Counted from the first letter of the stretch, positions 36,601-44,171 are shown. The stretch: DNA of 64,000 nucleotides from Streptomyces xanthophaeus (GCF_000725805.1 NZ_JOFT01000012.1:1-64000); one strand, 5' to 3'. Translations and numbers: made by a program. The notes: a model not told the origin generated them from the letters alone.

Positions 36601-37921
36601 GCAGGGTGAGCGCGGGCCGCCCGGGCTCCCCGACGGCCGCCCGCAGCAGGTGCCCGAGGTGCGCGGCCACCGCCTCGACGGGACGGTCCTCGTCGAACAC
36701 GTCGACGGCGTAGTCGAGGTCGACGCGCAGCGGACCGTCGTCCTCGAAGGCGTGCACCATCACGGACAGGGCGTCCTGGTGGTGCACGGGCGCGGCGATG
36801 ACGCTCTCGTGCACCACGCCGGCCGGTACCGGGGGCCGGGGGAAGCGCAGGTAGGACACGGTGACGTCGAACAGCCGGCGGTCGCCCGCGACCGCGGGGG
36901 CCTCGCGCAGCACGTCGCCCAGCGCGAGCCTCGCGTGTCCGCGCAGCGCGTCCGCATCGCCGCGGATCCCGGCGGCGAGCCCGGCCAGCGAGGCCCCCTC
37001 GTCCACCCGGACGCGCAGCGGCAGGCTGTTGGCGAACTGGCCCACGGTGGAACGTTCCAGTTCGGTGCGGCGGTTGAGGAAGGGGACGCCGAGCACGACC
37101 TCCTCGGCCCGGTGCACCCGCGCGAGGTAGGAGGCGAACGCGGCGGTGAGGAAGGCGAAGGGGGAGCTCCCGCCCCGCCGCACGCGCGCGACGAGCTCGC
37201 CGTCCACGGTGAAGCTGTGCCGGCCCCGCCGCTGCGCCCCGCCCTCCGGCAGCCGCTCGGGCGTACGGGGGAACAGTGCGGGCGTCACGCCGGCCAGCGC
37301 CGCACGGTGGAAGGCGCGGTCGGCCTCCTGCTCGGCGGAACCGGCGTAGCGGGCGTCCGCCTCGGTGAAGTCGGCGTACGAGGGCGCGGGACCGGCCTCG
37401 GCCCGGGGGTCCGCCCGGGAGCCGGTCAGTTCGGCGTACCGGGCCCAGATCCCGTGGCTGATGCGGTTCAGGGCCCAGGCGTCGGCGACGATGTGGTGGA
37501 CGGTGAGGTGCAGGTGGACGAGGGAGGCGCCCTCGCGGACCACGGCGGCCGAGAACAGCGGAACATCGGCCCTCAGGTCGAAAGGCTGCGCGAGGGAACG
37601 TTCCTTCAACTGCTCGACGGCCGCCGCCGGATCCTTCTCCCCGGACAGGTCGAATTCGTCCACCCATTCCTCGTCGGGCGTGCCGGAGGAATCCGCGAGC
37701 CACTGGAACGGAATTCCTTCCCACTCGCCGAAACGAAGAATTAACGCATCATTGACACGCAGTACGTGCGCCGTTGCCGCCCGCAGGGCCGGCACGTCGA
37801 TCTCCCCGGACAGTCGCTCGTGCAGCATCACGTTGAACTGGGGGTCGCCCGGGGTCCGGGACTCGGCGGCCCAGATGTCGCGCTGGTAGGAGGTGAGCGG
37901 GAGGGTGCGGCGGACAGCCAC
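30626..37921 (-). CDS. Two-module NRPS, C-A(Ser)-PCP-C-A(Pro-like)-PCP-TE
   Basis: 2431-residue nonribosomal peptide synthetase. Domains: C1 with HHIVADAW near 141; A1 with YTSGSTGTPKG near 627; PCP1 FALGGDSILML with Ser near 1025; C2 with HHALLDGG near 1230; A2 with FTSGSTGLPKG near 1709; PCP2 FDLGGTSLTAM near 2104; TE with GGWSFGG near 2235. Mapping to the GrsA pocket, A1 reads D-V-W-H-F-S-L-V-D-K, the EntF serine code. A2 reads D-V-Q-L-L-S-Q-V-V-K, close to the proline code D-V-Q-L-I-A-H-V-V-K but different at three sites. C1 at the N-terminus with no upstream module suggests N-acylation of Ser by an acyl-CoA. GTG 37921 follows GAGGAAA. No MbtH gene is adjacent. Confidence 0.92.
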   Translation of the reverse strand: MAVRRTLPLTSYQRDIWAAESRTPGDPQFNVMLHERLSGEIDVPALRAATAHVLRVNDALILRFGEWEGIPFQWLADSSGTPDEEWVDEFDLSGEKDPAAAVEQLKERSLAQPFDLRADVPLFSAAVVREGASLVHLHLTVHHIVADAWALNRISHGIWARYAELTGSRADPRAEAGPAPSYADFTEADARYAGSAEQEADRAFHRAALAGVTPALFPRTPERLPEGGAQRRGRHSFTVDGELVARVRRGGSSPFAFLTAAFASYLARVHRAEEVVLGVPFLNRRTELERSTVGQFANSLPLRVRVDEGASLAGLAAGIRGDADALRGHARLALGDVLREAPAVAGDRRLFDVTVSYLRFPRPPVPAGVVHESVIAAPVHHQDALSVMVHAFEDDGPLRVDLDYAVDVFDEDRPVEAVAAHLGHLLRAAVGEPGRPALTLPLLDADERDRLTRQDQGAPVPFRDDTTLHALFEEQAARTPDRVAVADATDPGATLTFAALDARAEQVARALRARGIRTGDRVAVLLERGPHTLPALLGVLKSGAAYVPVDPGYPAERIAFLLSDSRAGAVLTGPGSPEPLAPGRVPVLRVDLIPDGDGRDGAPTDGLRSDELPAPAAGAGPRDLAYVIYTSGSTGTPKGVMVEHRSVVNRLAWMQSRYPIGAGDVLLQKTPVSFDVSVWELFWWAVEGASLALLEPGGERDPRTLLAAVAAHGVTTVHFVPSMLGPFLDLLEDHPALRADAAGLRYVFCSGEALAPARVEQFHRVFAGDGPLLVNLYGPTEATVDVSYHDCTVVPGEPVRRVPIGRPVDNTRLYVLDAHGEPQPVGLPGELCIGGVQVARGYLERPELTAEKFTVDPFVPGGRMYRTGDLARRLADGSLEYLGRIDGQVKIRGNRVELGEVAGALAALPGVRDALAVDRDSATRGTHLAAYYVADEELDPVGLRTGLARTLPEFMLPAYFVRIPAIPLTPNGKADRRALPEPSVPDSPTAYTAARTPVEAALAEVWAEVLGVPRVGVHDDYFALGGDSILMLRVLVRAQKRGLTFDLSDLMRRPTVAALAAVTRADAAAAGADPEPAPFALVAGVDRARLEGRADAYPVTRLQLGLLYHSRAEQDSAVYRDVFRYSLSFAWDAELFTAAFDRLVARHPVLRSSFDLGSFSEPLQIVDTSVERALDVADLRALAPESAEREIGAHIEERRFWPYEFERPPLYHLRVHVLPGTVELVLSFHHALLDGGSVANLVRELLQDYAHALGQDIGPVPELELPSAAHHVLAERRALESPQTREHWQRTLAGAELLQLDAFRPHASPGSEGLITRRVDLPAGLVAAVKEFSRAHTLPVKSVLFTAHLLTLRLFSGSTDVTTGLVTHGRPAREGAERIAGLFLNTMPVRLDATGDSWLSVVRAAFRAEQDSHPHRRYPLSAIQEDLGATVLDTAFNYIHFRQLAAVFGLPGVRSLDFRTWEETNFSLLVNAVTEPADDHIWLRMDYQGRLFTPEQADLYTRYFTDILHRVVEHPTDAADFGFLTGDAAAPLPQGPAATGAPDVVRAFEAQAARTPQATALVFRDRRLSYAGLDAAADRVAHRLLALGAAPGDRIGIAMDRSPETVAVILGVLKAGGATVPLDTGYPRERIAAMLEQARPFRVVAHRAYAEQLDASSPVLAAEELFPETAGATGEDLAARAPDTASGTDRALPVIDPESIAYLLFTSGSTGLPKGVEMPHRSLANLVAWQNSVPSGVVGGTTVQYAPLSFDVSFQELFSTLCGGGTLLLVSEDERRDMPALLRLLDREGAERLYLPYVALQQFAETALALDTVPHALRALLSSGEQLRVTDEIRALCKALPGVILENQYGPTESHVVTSHTMTGDPLRFPALPPIGLPVDGAEVLVLDARMRPVPVGVKGEIHLGGTCLARGYAGQPELTAERFLPRPGGAPGERLYRTGDLGLVLPDGSVVCLGRSDAQVKVRGFRVEPAEVELAITRFAADHPGLAGAAVVARRREGNDAFLAAFLVGDPQRADLEQLMKQLRSALPDYMVPSHVQWLPELPLTPSGKRDDKALRELRLTASVSADATAPRDAYERALADMLGELLQLPEVSVHDNIFDLGGTSLTAMRLVVRIEQRFGIGVPLSEFISAPTVAELAARLRAGGAVAAFDPLVPIRAQGDRPPLFFVHPMGGNVLCYVRFAKYLPQDRPFYAFQAAGVDPGSDPLRSVEEIAASYVARMREVQPSGPYLIGGWSFGGFVAFEIARQLRAAGEEVGRLILLDTTALNPGRRLRTHDDALLGWFFWELLWLRRGGDSPLELIPDGLRTLDEKFDFIARLAADEGVLPAGSTGALVRRLFDVYEANWRGAFAYRPEVVDQDVVLIHASEPLPEVLDSMHTAIDSMHRDPANGWRERTSGELTVLDVPGDHLTIMEEPHIEHVVRVVTELIEK

Positions 37922-37997
37922 GGCTTTTCCTCACTTTCGGATCTTGTCGACCGAATGAAAATCGCCAATTCGAATTCCTCCGAAATCGTATGCAGGG

Positions 37998-38051
37998 CAC
38001 TACTCGAAGATCCACTACCGGAACGAGTGGCCCGACTACTCGTTTGAGTAG
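37998..38051. promoter_or_regulatory. Inverted/direct repeats in NRPS/DUF2264 divergent promoter
   Basis: CTACTCGTTTGAGTAG (38036-38051) is a perfect inverted repeat, CTACTC-N4-GAGTAG. Its left half, with flanks, recurs as CACTACTCGAAG at 37998. The surrounding 37930-38060 is clearly AT-richer than the genes. This is where the NRPS operon and the DUF2264 gene diverge, so it is a candidate activator or repressor binding region. Confidence 0.5.
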
Positions 38052-38187
38052 GGTCCGTTTGACCGCGATACGGCCGGTCCATTGACCGGGGGTGCCCCTT
38101 CGATGAGGATCTTGACGTCGATCGTCACGTCGATGCCCACGTCCCGTGCTCGCGCCCCGCGCCCGACGAAAGGCCGGTCCACCGCGC

Positions 38188-40092
38188 ATGACGCTCCCCG
38201 GACTTCCCGCCGCCGACCACGAACTGAGCCCCCGCACCGGCTACGCGCGAGCGCACTGGGAGGCGGCCGCGGACGGACTGCTGCGCGCCGCCTGGCGCTG
38301 GGCCACCCCGCACGGCGCCCTCCTCGACCTGCCCGGCCGTCCCTCCGCCTCAGGGGTCCGCTCCGACGGCCTGGAGGGCTACGCCCGCACCTTCCTCGCC
38401 GCCGCCTTCCGCGTCGCGGGCGCCGACGGCAAGGACCCGGAGGGCTGGCTCGACCGGTACGCGGCCGGGCTCGCGGCAGGCACCCGCACCCCCGGCCGCA
38501 CGGACGAGGAGTCCTGGCCCCTCATCCTCGACCTGCACGTCCAGGGCCAGCCGATGGTCGAATCGGCGTCCGTGGCCCTCGGGCTGCGCCTCACCCGGCC
38601 CTGGCTGTGGGACCGCCTGGACAGCGGGGACCAGGACCGCGCCGAGCACTGGCTGCGCGGCGCCCTGCGCCACCAGCCCTCCCCGAACAACTGGTACCTC
38701 TTCCCCTTCACGGTGGCAGGGTTCCTGGAGTCGGTGGGCCGCGGGGACCAGGAGACCGCCCGCGCCCGCCGAAGGGGCCTGGACCTCCTGGAGGGCTGGT
38801 ACCGCGGCCAGGGCTGGTACGCCGACGGCGACGGCCGGTCCTTCGACCACTACAACGGCTGGGCCCTGCACCTGTACCCGGTGCTCGACGCCCACCTGGC
38901 CGCCGCCGAGGGCGCCGCCGCTCCGGCGGGCCCCTACGGCGCACGGCTGCGCGAACACCTGGAGAGCCTCTCGCTGCTCTTCGGCGCCGACGGCGCCCCG
39001 CTCCACTTCGGCCGCTCCCTGACCTACCGCTTCGCCGCGGCCTCGGCCGTCGGCCTCGGCGCGGTCACCGCGCACACCCCGCTCTCCCCGGGCACCTCCC
39101 GGCGGCTGCTGAGCGGAGCGCTGCGCCACTTCCTCGACCGGGGTGCCGTCGGCGCGGACGGGCTGCTCACCCCGGGCTGGTACGGGCCGCACGCGGCGAC
39201 CCTCCAGGCCTACTCGGGTCCGGCCTCGCCCTACTGGGCCTCCAAGGCCTTCGTCTGCCTGCTCGCCCCGGCCGGCCATCCGCTGTGGACCGCGACGGAG
39301 GAACCGGCCCCCAGCGAGGGCCCGGACCGCGTCCTGGCCCTTCCCGCGCCGGGCTTCCTGGTGCAGAGCACGCGCGCGGACGGCATCGTACGGCTCCACA
39401 ACCACGGCAGCGACCACGTGCACCCGGTGGGAGCCGAATCGGCGGCGGACGAGGACCCGCACTACGGCCGACACGCCTACTCCACCCGCACCGGCCCCAC
39501 GATGCGCGAGAACACCGCCGACAACCACCTCGCCGTGGTCGTGTCAGGGGTGCGCAGCACCCGGCGCCGCATCCACCCGCTCGGCGCCGGACACGGCGAG
39601 GGATGGGGCTGGGCCGCCTCCTGGCACCGGCCCGTCTTCCCGAGCGGGCCCGCGGCCCTGCCGGGCCTGCGCGTGGAGAGCGTCACCTTGGTCCGGGGCC
39701 GCCACGAACTGCGCGCGCACCGGGTCCAAGGGGCCCCGTACGGAGCCCGCGTGGAGCAGACCGGCTGGGCCACCGGCCCCGGCGAACCCCTGCTGTCCGC
39801 GCTCCACCCGCTGCACGGCTGGGCGGAGCACGACGAGGCCAGGGCTCCCGCGGGCACCGCCTTCACGCCCTGGGCCCTCCTCCCGCGCCTTTCTGCCGCG
39901 GCGGAGGGCACCGCCCTGTACGCGGCGCTGGCCACGCTCACCGGCGAGGAGGACCCCGCCCCGCTGTCGTCCGCGGTCTCCGAAGTGACCGCGGACGAAG
40001 CCGTGCTGGAGGTGCGCTGGGCCGAAGACGGCGCGCTGACCCGGATCTCCTTCGGCCCGCCCCTCCTCGTGGAGCACCTGCCGCCTCGCTGA
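38188..40092 (+). CDS. DUF2264 domain protein
   Basis: 634-residue cytoplasmic protein matching DUF2264: LSPRTGYARAHWEAAADGLL, DLPGRPSASGVRSDGLEGYARTFLAAAFRVAG, SPNNWYLFPFTVAGFLE, WYADGDGRSFDHYNGWALHLYP. The family is predicted to be an alpha/alpha-toroid related to glycan-active enzymes and is often found near carbohydrate genes; its biochemical role is not established. The start at ATG 38188 is tentative; GTG 38146 would add 14 residues. It diverges from the NRPS and converges on the four-gene GMC operon. Confidence 0.82.
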   Translation: MTLPGLPAADHELSPRTGYARAHWEAAADGLLRAAWRWATPHGALLDLPGRPSASGVRSDGLEGYARTFLAAAFRVAGADGKDPEGWLDRYAAGLAAGTRTPGRTDEESWPLILDLHVQGQPMVESASVALGLRLTRPWLWDRLDSGDQDRAEHWLRGALRHQPSPNNWYLFPFTVAGFLESVGRGDQETARARRRGLDLLEGWYRGQGWYADGDGRSFDHYNGWALHLYPVLDAHLAAAEGAAAPAGPYGARLREHLESLSLLFGADGAPLHFGRSLTYRFAAASAVGLGAVTAHTPLSPGTSRRLLSGALRHFLDRGAVGADGLLTPGWYGPHAATLQAYSGPASPYWASKAFVCLLAPAGHPLWTATEEPAPSEGPDRVLALPAPGFLVQSTRADGIVRLHNHGSDHVHPVGAESAADEDPHYGRHAYSTRTGPTMRENTADNHLAVVVSGVRSTRRRIHPLGAGHGEGWGWAASWHRPVFPSGPAALPGLRVESVTLVRGRHELRAHRVQGAPYGARVEQTGWATGPGEPLLSALHPLHGWAEHDEARAPAGTAFTPWALLPRLSAAAEGTALYAALATLTGEEDPAPLSSAVSEVTADEAVLEVRWAEDGALTRISFGPPLLVEHLPPR

Positions 40093-40128
40093 GCGGCGGG
40101 TGGACGGTGGCCGTCGGCTGACGGGGTC

Positions 40129-40971
40129 TCAGGCCAGGTAGTAGGGCCGGTTGTGGGCGGCGACCGGGGCGGACTGGTAGGTCCAGGCACCCGCCGCCGG
40201 AGCGCCGCCGACCAGCCGGGCCAGGTCCTGGCCGACCTCGCTGGTCCGGTCCTGCACGCTCAGGTGCGCCCGCTCGGCGGCCGGGCCGGCCAGGTCGTAC
40301 CAGCGGTAGGGCTGGTAGACGTTCATCGGTCCGGCCAGCGCCCGGCCGTCGGCGTCGGTCCCGTACCCGGTGACGGGGGTGTTGTTCACGCTCGCGGGGA
40401 CGAGCCGCCCCAGCTCGACGCCGAAGGAGAACAGTTCCGCCTCCCCCCGCTCGATGCCCCCGTCCGCCGTGAGCTCCGCCGCGCGGCAGCGGACGTTCCA
40501 CGCCTCGCCCGCGGGCCCGTTGAGCGAGGGCATCTCCACCTCGAACCAGCCCGCGTACTTCGGCTCCGCGTACAGCTTGCGCCCGGCGTCGATGGCCAGG
40601 GGGTTGTCGCACAGGACGTGGATGCGGGCGATGCCCAGCAGCTTCGACTGGTCCTCCCCGCGCGCGTACTGCTCGTAGCGGAGCTCCGGGAGCCGGCCGG
40701 CCGCCGCGGTGGGATGGGCGACGACGTTGACCTCGATCTCCTGGGTGACGCCCGCGCCGGTCCGGTACTGCGCGAAGTACAGCTGATAGTTCAGCGACAC
40801 CAGGCCGCGGCCGCCGAACTCCGCAGCCGTCAGGGCCGGGTGGCACTTCGCCAGCAGCTCGCGGACCGGCCCGGGGTCCACGAGGTAGTCCAGGCCGATG
40901 TTGTGGAGCGCCCCGTAGTGGAAGGGCAGCTGGTAGGGGGCTGCGACGGGAGGCAGCGGCAGGTGGGTCAC
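40129..40971 (-). CDS. Acetoacetate decarboxylase-like protein
   Basis: 280-residue soluble protein, last gene of a four-gene overlapping operon. The segment LCDNPLAIDAGRKLYAEPKYAGWFEV resembles the acetoacetate decarboxylase core (DxxAIxxGRExxxFPKK), including the Lys after Pro that forms the Schiff base in true decarboxylases. The rest matches no motif I know. GTG 40971 overlaps the GMC stop (GTGA). A beta-keto-acid decarboxylase or a non-decarboxylating homologue is possible. Confidence 0.55.
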   Translation of the reverse strand: MTHLPLPPVAAPYQLPFHYGALHNIGLDYLVDPGPVRELLAKCHPALTAAEFGGRGLVSLNYQLYFAQYRTGAGVTQEIEVNVVAHPTAAAGRLPELRYEQYARGEDQSKLLGIARIHVLCDNPLAIDAGRKLYAEPKYAGWFEVEMPSLNGPAGEAWNVRCRAAELTADGGIERGEAELFSFGVELGRLVPASVNNTPVTGYGTDADGRALAGPMNVYQPYRWYDLAGPAAERAHLSVQDRTSEVGQDLARLVGGAPAAGAWTYQSAPVAAHNRPYYLA

Positions 40972-42776
40972 GGGGAGGCTCCGGAGGTGCGGGAGGGGGA
41001 CAGCGGGACGGGCCGGTCGCGGGAGGCGAGCTCCGCCTCGATCCGGCGTGCGCTGCGCAGGGCCAGGGCGGCCATGGTCAGCGTCGGGTTGGAGGTGGCC
41101 ACCGACGGCATGCTGCCGCAGCCGACGGCGTACAGCCCGGGGTGGTCCCAGCAGCGCTGCCACCGGTCGACCACCGAACTGCCGGGCGAGGAGCCCATGA
41201 TGTGCGTGCCGGCGCCGTGGCCCGCGCCCCGGTAGCCGTAGGCCCGGTCCTTGTGCGTGAAGCGGCCGGGCCAGGCTGCCGGGGCGAAGTCGGTGTGGTC
41301 CTCGGCCCCCAGCAGCGTGAAGAGCTGGTCGGAGACCGCCTTCGCCGCGGCGATCCCCTCCTTGACGTGGTCCGAGAGGTCGTACGTGATCACCGGCCGC
41401 GGGAGTCCGGACGCGTCGAGGTGGCCGGGGTCGAGGGTGACCCGGTTGGCGGGGTCCGCGCCCTGCTCCATCTCGAACTGCAGCGCGAACTGACGGCCGA
41501 CCCGGTCGGCCACCGCCCGCCGCAGCTCGGGACCGCGCAGTCCGCGCCCGTCCGCGCCGGTGGACCGCAGCAGCTCCGCCACCTCGATGCCGACCGGACC
41601 CTTGGCCCACAGCCAGCCCCAGTTGCCGATCTCGATGCGGAAGGGGGCCCGGACGCGCCGGGCCGGACCGGCCCGGAACCCTTCGAGGCCCGAGGTGGAC
41701 CCCGGACCCCGGTACGGGCCGACCTGCTCGGGCATCAGCCCCCAGGTCACCAGCACCGGATGGTCCATCAGGTTGCGGCCCACCTGGTCGCTCCGGTTGG
41801 CGAGGCCCGACAGCAGCAGGAGCCGGGCGTTCTCGACGGCATGCGCCGCCAGCACCACCACGTCGGCGCTCACCGTGCGGGTGCTCACCGGGCCCGCGGC
41901 CGGGCGGGTGAGGTACTCGACGCCCGTGGCCCGGCCGCCGGGGCCGACGAGCACCCGGCTGACCACGGCCCGGTCCACCAGCGTCACCGTCGGGCCCCAC
42001 CGCGCCTGCGTCTTGAGCGGGGTGTACTTGGCGTGCGAGGGGCAGTGGGGGATGCACGTCGCGCTGCCCGCACAGCGGCTGCCGGGGTCGGGCAGGCCGT
42101 GCGCGCCGAGGGGCCGGTAGCCCGCCCCGCCGCCGTACGAGGGGTGCGGGATGCCGTTGCGGCCGTGCGGGGTGCCCACCACGCGCAGTTCCACCGGCTC
42201 GGGTCCGGCGCCCGGGTCCGTGATCCGCCGGCCGTCGAGCCGGCCCGCCACCACGGAGTCGAGGTGGCTCGGGGGGAGGGCCTGCATGGGGAAGACGTAG
42301 CCCTCGGGGAAGGGCAGGCCGACGTGGCTCCGCTGCTCCTCGACGTCGGCCGACACCCCGATCTCGTACTCGGCGGCCCGGTAGTCCGGCTCCAGGTCCT
42401 CGTAGGACAGGGGCCAGCTGCGGCCGTAGCCGAAGGCCTCGGTGTCGAAGTCCTCGGGCAGCATCCGCGGGGTCAGCCCCGTCCAGACGGTGCCGGTGCC
42501 GCCGTTGACCCGTACGTAGGCGCTGGCGTAGGGGAGCGGGCCGCGCTGGACGAAGTACCCGTCCGCGCGGTAGCCGCCGCCCTCCAGGCCGGTCAGGTCG
42601 CTGACCTCGGGCCCTGGAGCCGCTGCGTCCGCATCCGCTCCGGGGCCGCCGCCGGTCCGGGCTCCGGCCTCCAGGACCAGGACGCGGCGTCCGCCCTCGC
42701 CCAGCTGCCGGGCGACGAGGGACCCGGCGACCCCGCCACCGACGACGATCACGTCGTAGTGCACCGCCCCGGTCAC
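40968..42776 (-). CDS. GMC family FAD-dependent dehydrogenase, large subunit
   Basis: 602-residue flavoprotein. The FAD motif VVGGGVAGSLVARQL is at the N-terminus, VNGGTGTVWTGLTPRM follows, and GAGHGAGTHIMGSSPGSSVVD and SNPTLTMAALALR lie in the C-terminal substrate region. A Cys cluster RCAGSATCIPHCPSHAKY near residue 225 corresponds in position to the 3Fe-4S-binding segment of bacterial FAD glucose dehydrogenase, though the doubled first Cys is not present. Starts at GTG 42776 inside the stop of the small-subunit gene. No cytochrome c subunit or export signal is seen, so the electron acceptor is unknown. Confidence 0.85.
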   Translation of the reverse strand: MTGAVHYDVIVVGGGVAGSLVARQLGEGGRRVLVLEAGARTGGGPGADADAAAPGPEVSDLTGLEGGGYRADGYFVQRGPLPYASAYVRVNGGTGTVWTGLTPRMLPEDFDTEAFGYGRSWPLSYEDLEPDYRAAEYEIGVSADVEEQRSHVGLPFPEGYVFPMQALPPSHLDSVVAGRLDGRRITDPGAGPEPVELRVVGTPHGRNGIPHPSYGGGAGYRPLGAHGLPDPGSRCAGSATCIPHCPSHAKYTPLKTQARWGPTVTLVDRAVVSRVLVGPGGRATGVEYLTRPAAGPVSTRTVSADVVVLAAHAVENARLLLLSGLANRSDQVGRNLMDHPVLVTWGLMPEQVGPYRGPGSTSGLEGFRAGPARRVRAPFRIEIGNWGWLWAKGPVGIEVAELLRSTGADGRGLRGPELRRAVADRVGRQFALQFEMEQGADPANRVTLDPGHLDASGLPRPVITYDLSDHVKEGIAAAKAVSDQLFTLLGAEDHTDFAPAAWPGRFTHKDRAYGYRGAGHGAGTHIMGSSPGSSVVDRWQRCWDHPGLYAVGCGSMPSVATSNPTLTMAALALRSARRIEAELASRDRPVPLSPSRTSGASP

Positions 42777-43297
42777 CGCGTGCTCCCCGCCCGTGCGTCC
42801 ACGGCGTCCGCCCCGGCCGTCGTCTGCGCGGTGGCCGGCGAGCGCGGTGCGGCGGCCGGCGCGGCCGCCGGCTCCGGCGCCACCACCGGCACCGGCTCGG
42901 CCCAGCTCCCGAATCCCCGCGGCCTGGTGCCGGGCGCGCTCACGCCGACCGCGCGCCACACCAGCCCCGCCGCGTAGGCCTCGGGCGAGACGGTGAACGC
43001 CCCGCCACCACCGGGCAGCCCCGGCCAACTGCCCGTGTACCACAGGTGGATCAGCGCCCTGGCGGCCTCGGCGTCCTCACCCTCCCCGGCCTCCAGGGGG
43101 TCGGCCGCGTCCACGAGCCGCCCGTAGGGGACGGCGCCGGCCTGCTCGCGCACGACGGCCAGGTAGGCGTGCGCCGTGCCCGCGGCGCGCAGCTCGTCGG
43201 TGGTGAAGCCGGTCAGTGCGGCCGACAGCGCGAGGAAGTCCCGCACCGCGCCGTCCTCAGCCGCGGCCGGGGACGGCGTGCCCGTCGTCGAGCCCAT
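42773..43297 (-). CDS. FAD-sorbitol-dehydrogenase-type small subunit
   Basis: 174-residue protein with the pattern of the small subunit of membrane-bound sorbitol/gluconate dehydrogenases: DFLALSAALTGF, ALIHLWYTGSWPGL, EAYAAGLVWRAVG, and a C-terminal Gly-Phe-x-x-Trp-x-x-Pro. The tail is Ala/Pro-rich. Unlike classical small subunits it has no Tat signal, so the complex may be cytoplasmic. GGAAGGAGAG precedes ATG 43297, and it overlaps both neighbours (41 nt and 4 nt), implying a stoichiometric partner of the GMC protein. Confidence 0.7.
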   Translation of the reverse strand: MGSTTGTPSPAAAEDGAVRDFLALSAALTGFTTDELRAAGTAHAYLAVVREQAGAVPYGRLVDAADPLEAGEGEDAEAARALIHLWYTGSWPGLPGGGGAFTVSPEAYAAGLVWRAVGVSAPGTRPRGFGSWAEPVPVVAPEPAAAPAAAPRSPATAQTTAGADAVDARAGSTR

Positions 43298-44171
43298 GCC
43301 GCTCTCCTTCCCGGGGCGCGGGGGCCGAGCGGGGGCGGCCGAGGTTGCGGGCGAGCAGCTCGGTCGACCGGGCGACGCCGATCTCGGCCCCGTCGGCGGG
43401 ATCGGGCAGCCGGCCGTCCGTGGCCCGCAGCGCGGCCAGGGTCTGCTCCATGGCCCGGTGCGCCGCGAACAGACAGGGAGTGCTGTAGATCGCCGCGTCG
43501 ACCCCGAGGCCGGTCAGTTCGGTGAGGGAGAAGCGCGGGGAACGGCCTCCGCCGATCTGGTTGAAGAGCAACGGCTTGTCGCCCGCCGCGTCCCGGACGA
43601 GCCTGAGCTGGGCGGTACTGCGTACGCCGTCCACCAGGACCATGTCGGCCTCGGTGGCGGCCAGTTCCTTGGTCCGCAGCAGCATCTCGGCCTCCTCCGT
43701 GGCATCGGTGCGGGCCACGACGAACAGGTCCCGTCGCGCATCGAGGACCCGGTCCAGCTTGGCGAGGTACTCCCGCAGGGGCAGGATCTGCTTGCCGTCC
43801 GCGTGTCCGCAGCGGCGGGGGCGCTGCTGGTCCTCCAGGATCACGCCCGAAGCCCCGGCGCCTTCCAGCCGCCGTACGACGTGGGCCGCGACCTCGGGGT
43901 CCCCGTAGCCGTCGTCGATGTCCACCAGCAGGTGCTGCCCGGGGAAGGCGGCACGCAGCCGCTCGGTGAAGGCCACCATGTCCGGCCAGGCGATGAACCC
44001 GACGTCGGGCAGACCGTAGAAGGAGGCCGCGAATCCGAAGCCGGAGACGAAGAAGGCGTCGTAGTGACCGGCCGCCACGGACGCCGAGTACATGTCGTAC
44101 ACGCCGATGAGCGGCGTCGTACCCGGCTCTGCCACGTGTCCGCGCAGCGCGCTCCCGTAGGGCCCGTCCAC
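43257..44171 (-). CDS. Isocitrate lyase/PEP mutase superfamily lyase
   Basis: 304-residue TIM-barrel enzyme. Metal-binding DIDDGYGDP and the signature LEDQQRPRRCGHADGK are present. The CGH form with catalytic Cys is that of carbon-carbon lyases (isocitrate, methylisocitrate), not of phosphonate-forming PEP mutases. First gene of the overlapping operon, with GAGGAGAG before GTG 44171. It may split a branched hydroxy-di/tricarboxylate made or consumed by the dehydrogenase encoded next. The substrate is unknown. Confidence 0.85.
   Translation of the reverse strand: MDGPYGSALRGHVAEPGTTPLIGVYDMYSASVAAGHYDAFFVSGFGFAASFYGLPDVGFIAWPDMVAFTERLRAAFPGQHLLVDIDDGYGDPEVAAHVVRRLEGAGASGVILEDQQRPRRCGHADGKQILPLREYLAKLDRVLDARRDLFVVARTDATEEAEMLLRTKELAATEADMVLVDGVRSTAQLRLVRDAAGDKPLLFNQIGGGRSPRFSLTELTGLGVDAAIYSTPCLFAAHRAMEQTLAALRATDGRLPDPADGAEIGVARSTELLARNLGRPRSAPAPREGERHGLDDGHAVPGRG

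Noticed and set aside
33602..37744. 1380-residue plus-strand open frame antisense to the NRPS
   Set aside because: Composition is typical of the antisense frame of high-GC coding DNA (Val/Gly/Arg/Glu-rich, no domain), while the minus strand encodes full NRPS domains.
43257..44171. PEP mutase, implying a phosphonate pathway
   Set aside because: The motif RRCGHADGK carries the lyase Cys rather than the mutase pattern, and no phosphonopyruvate decarboxylase is nearby.
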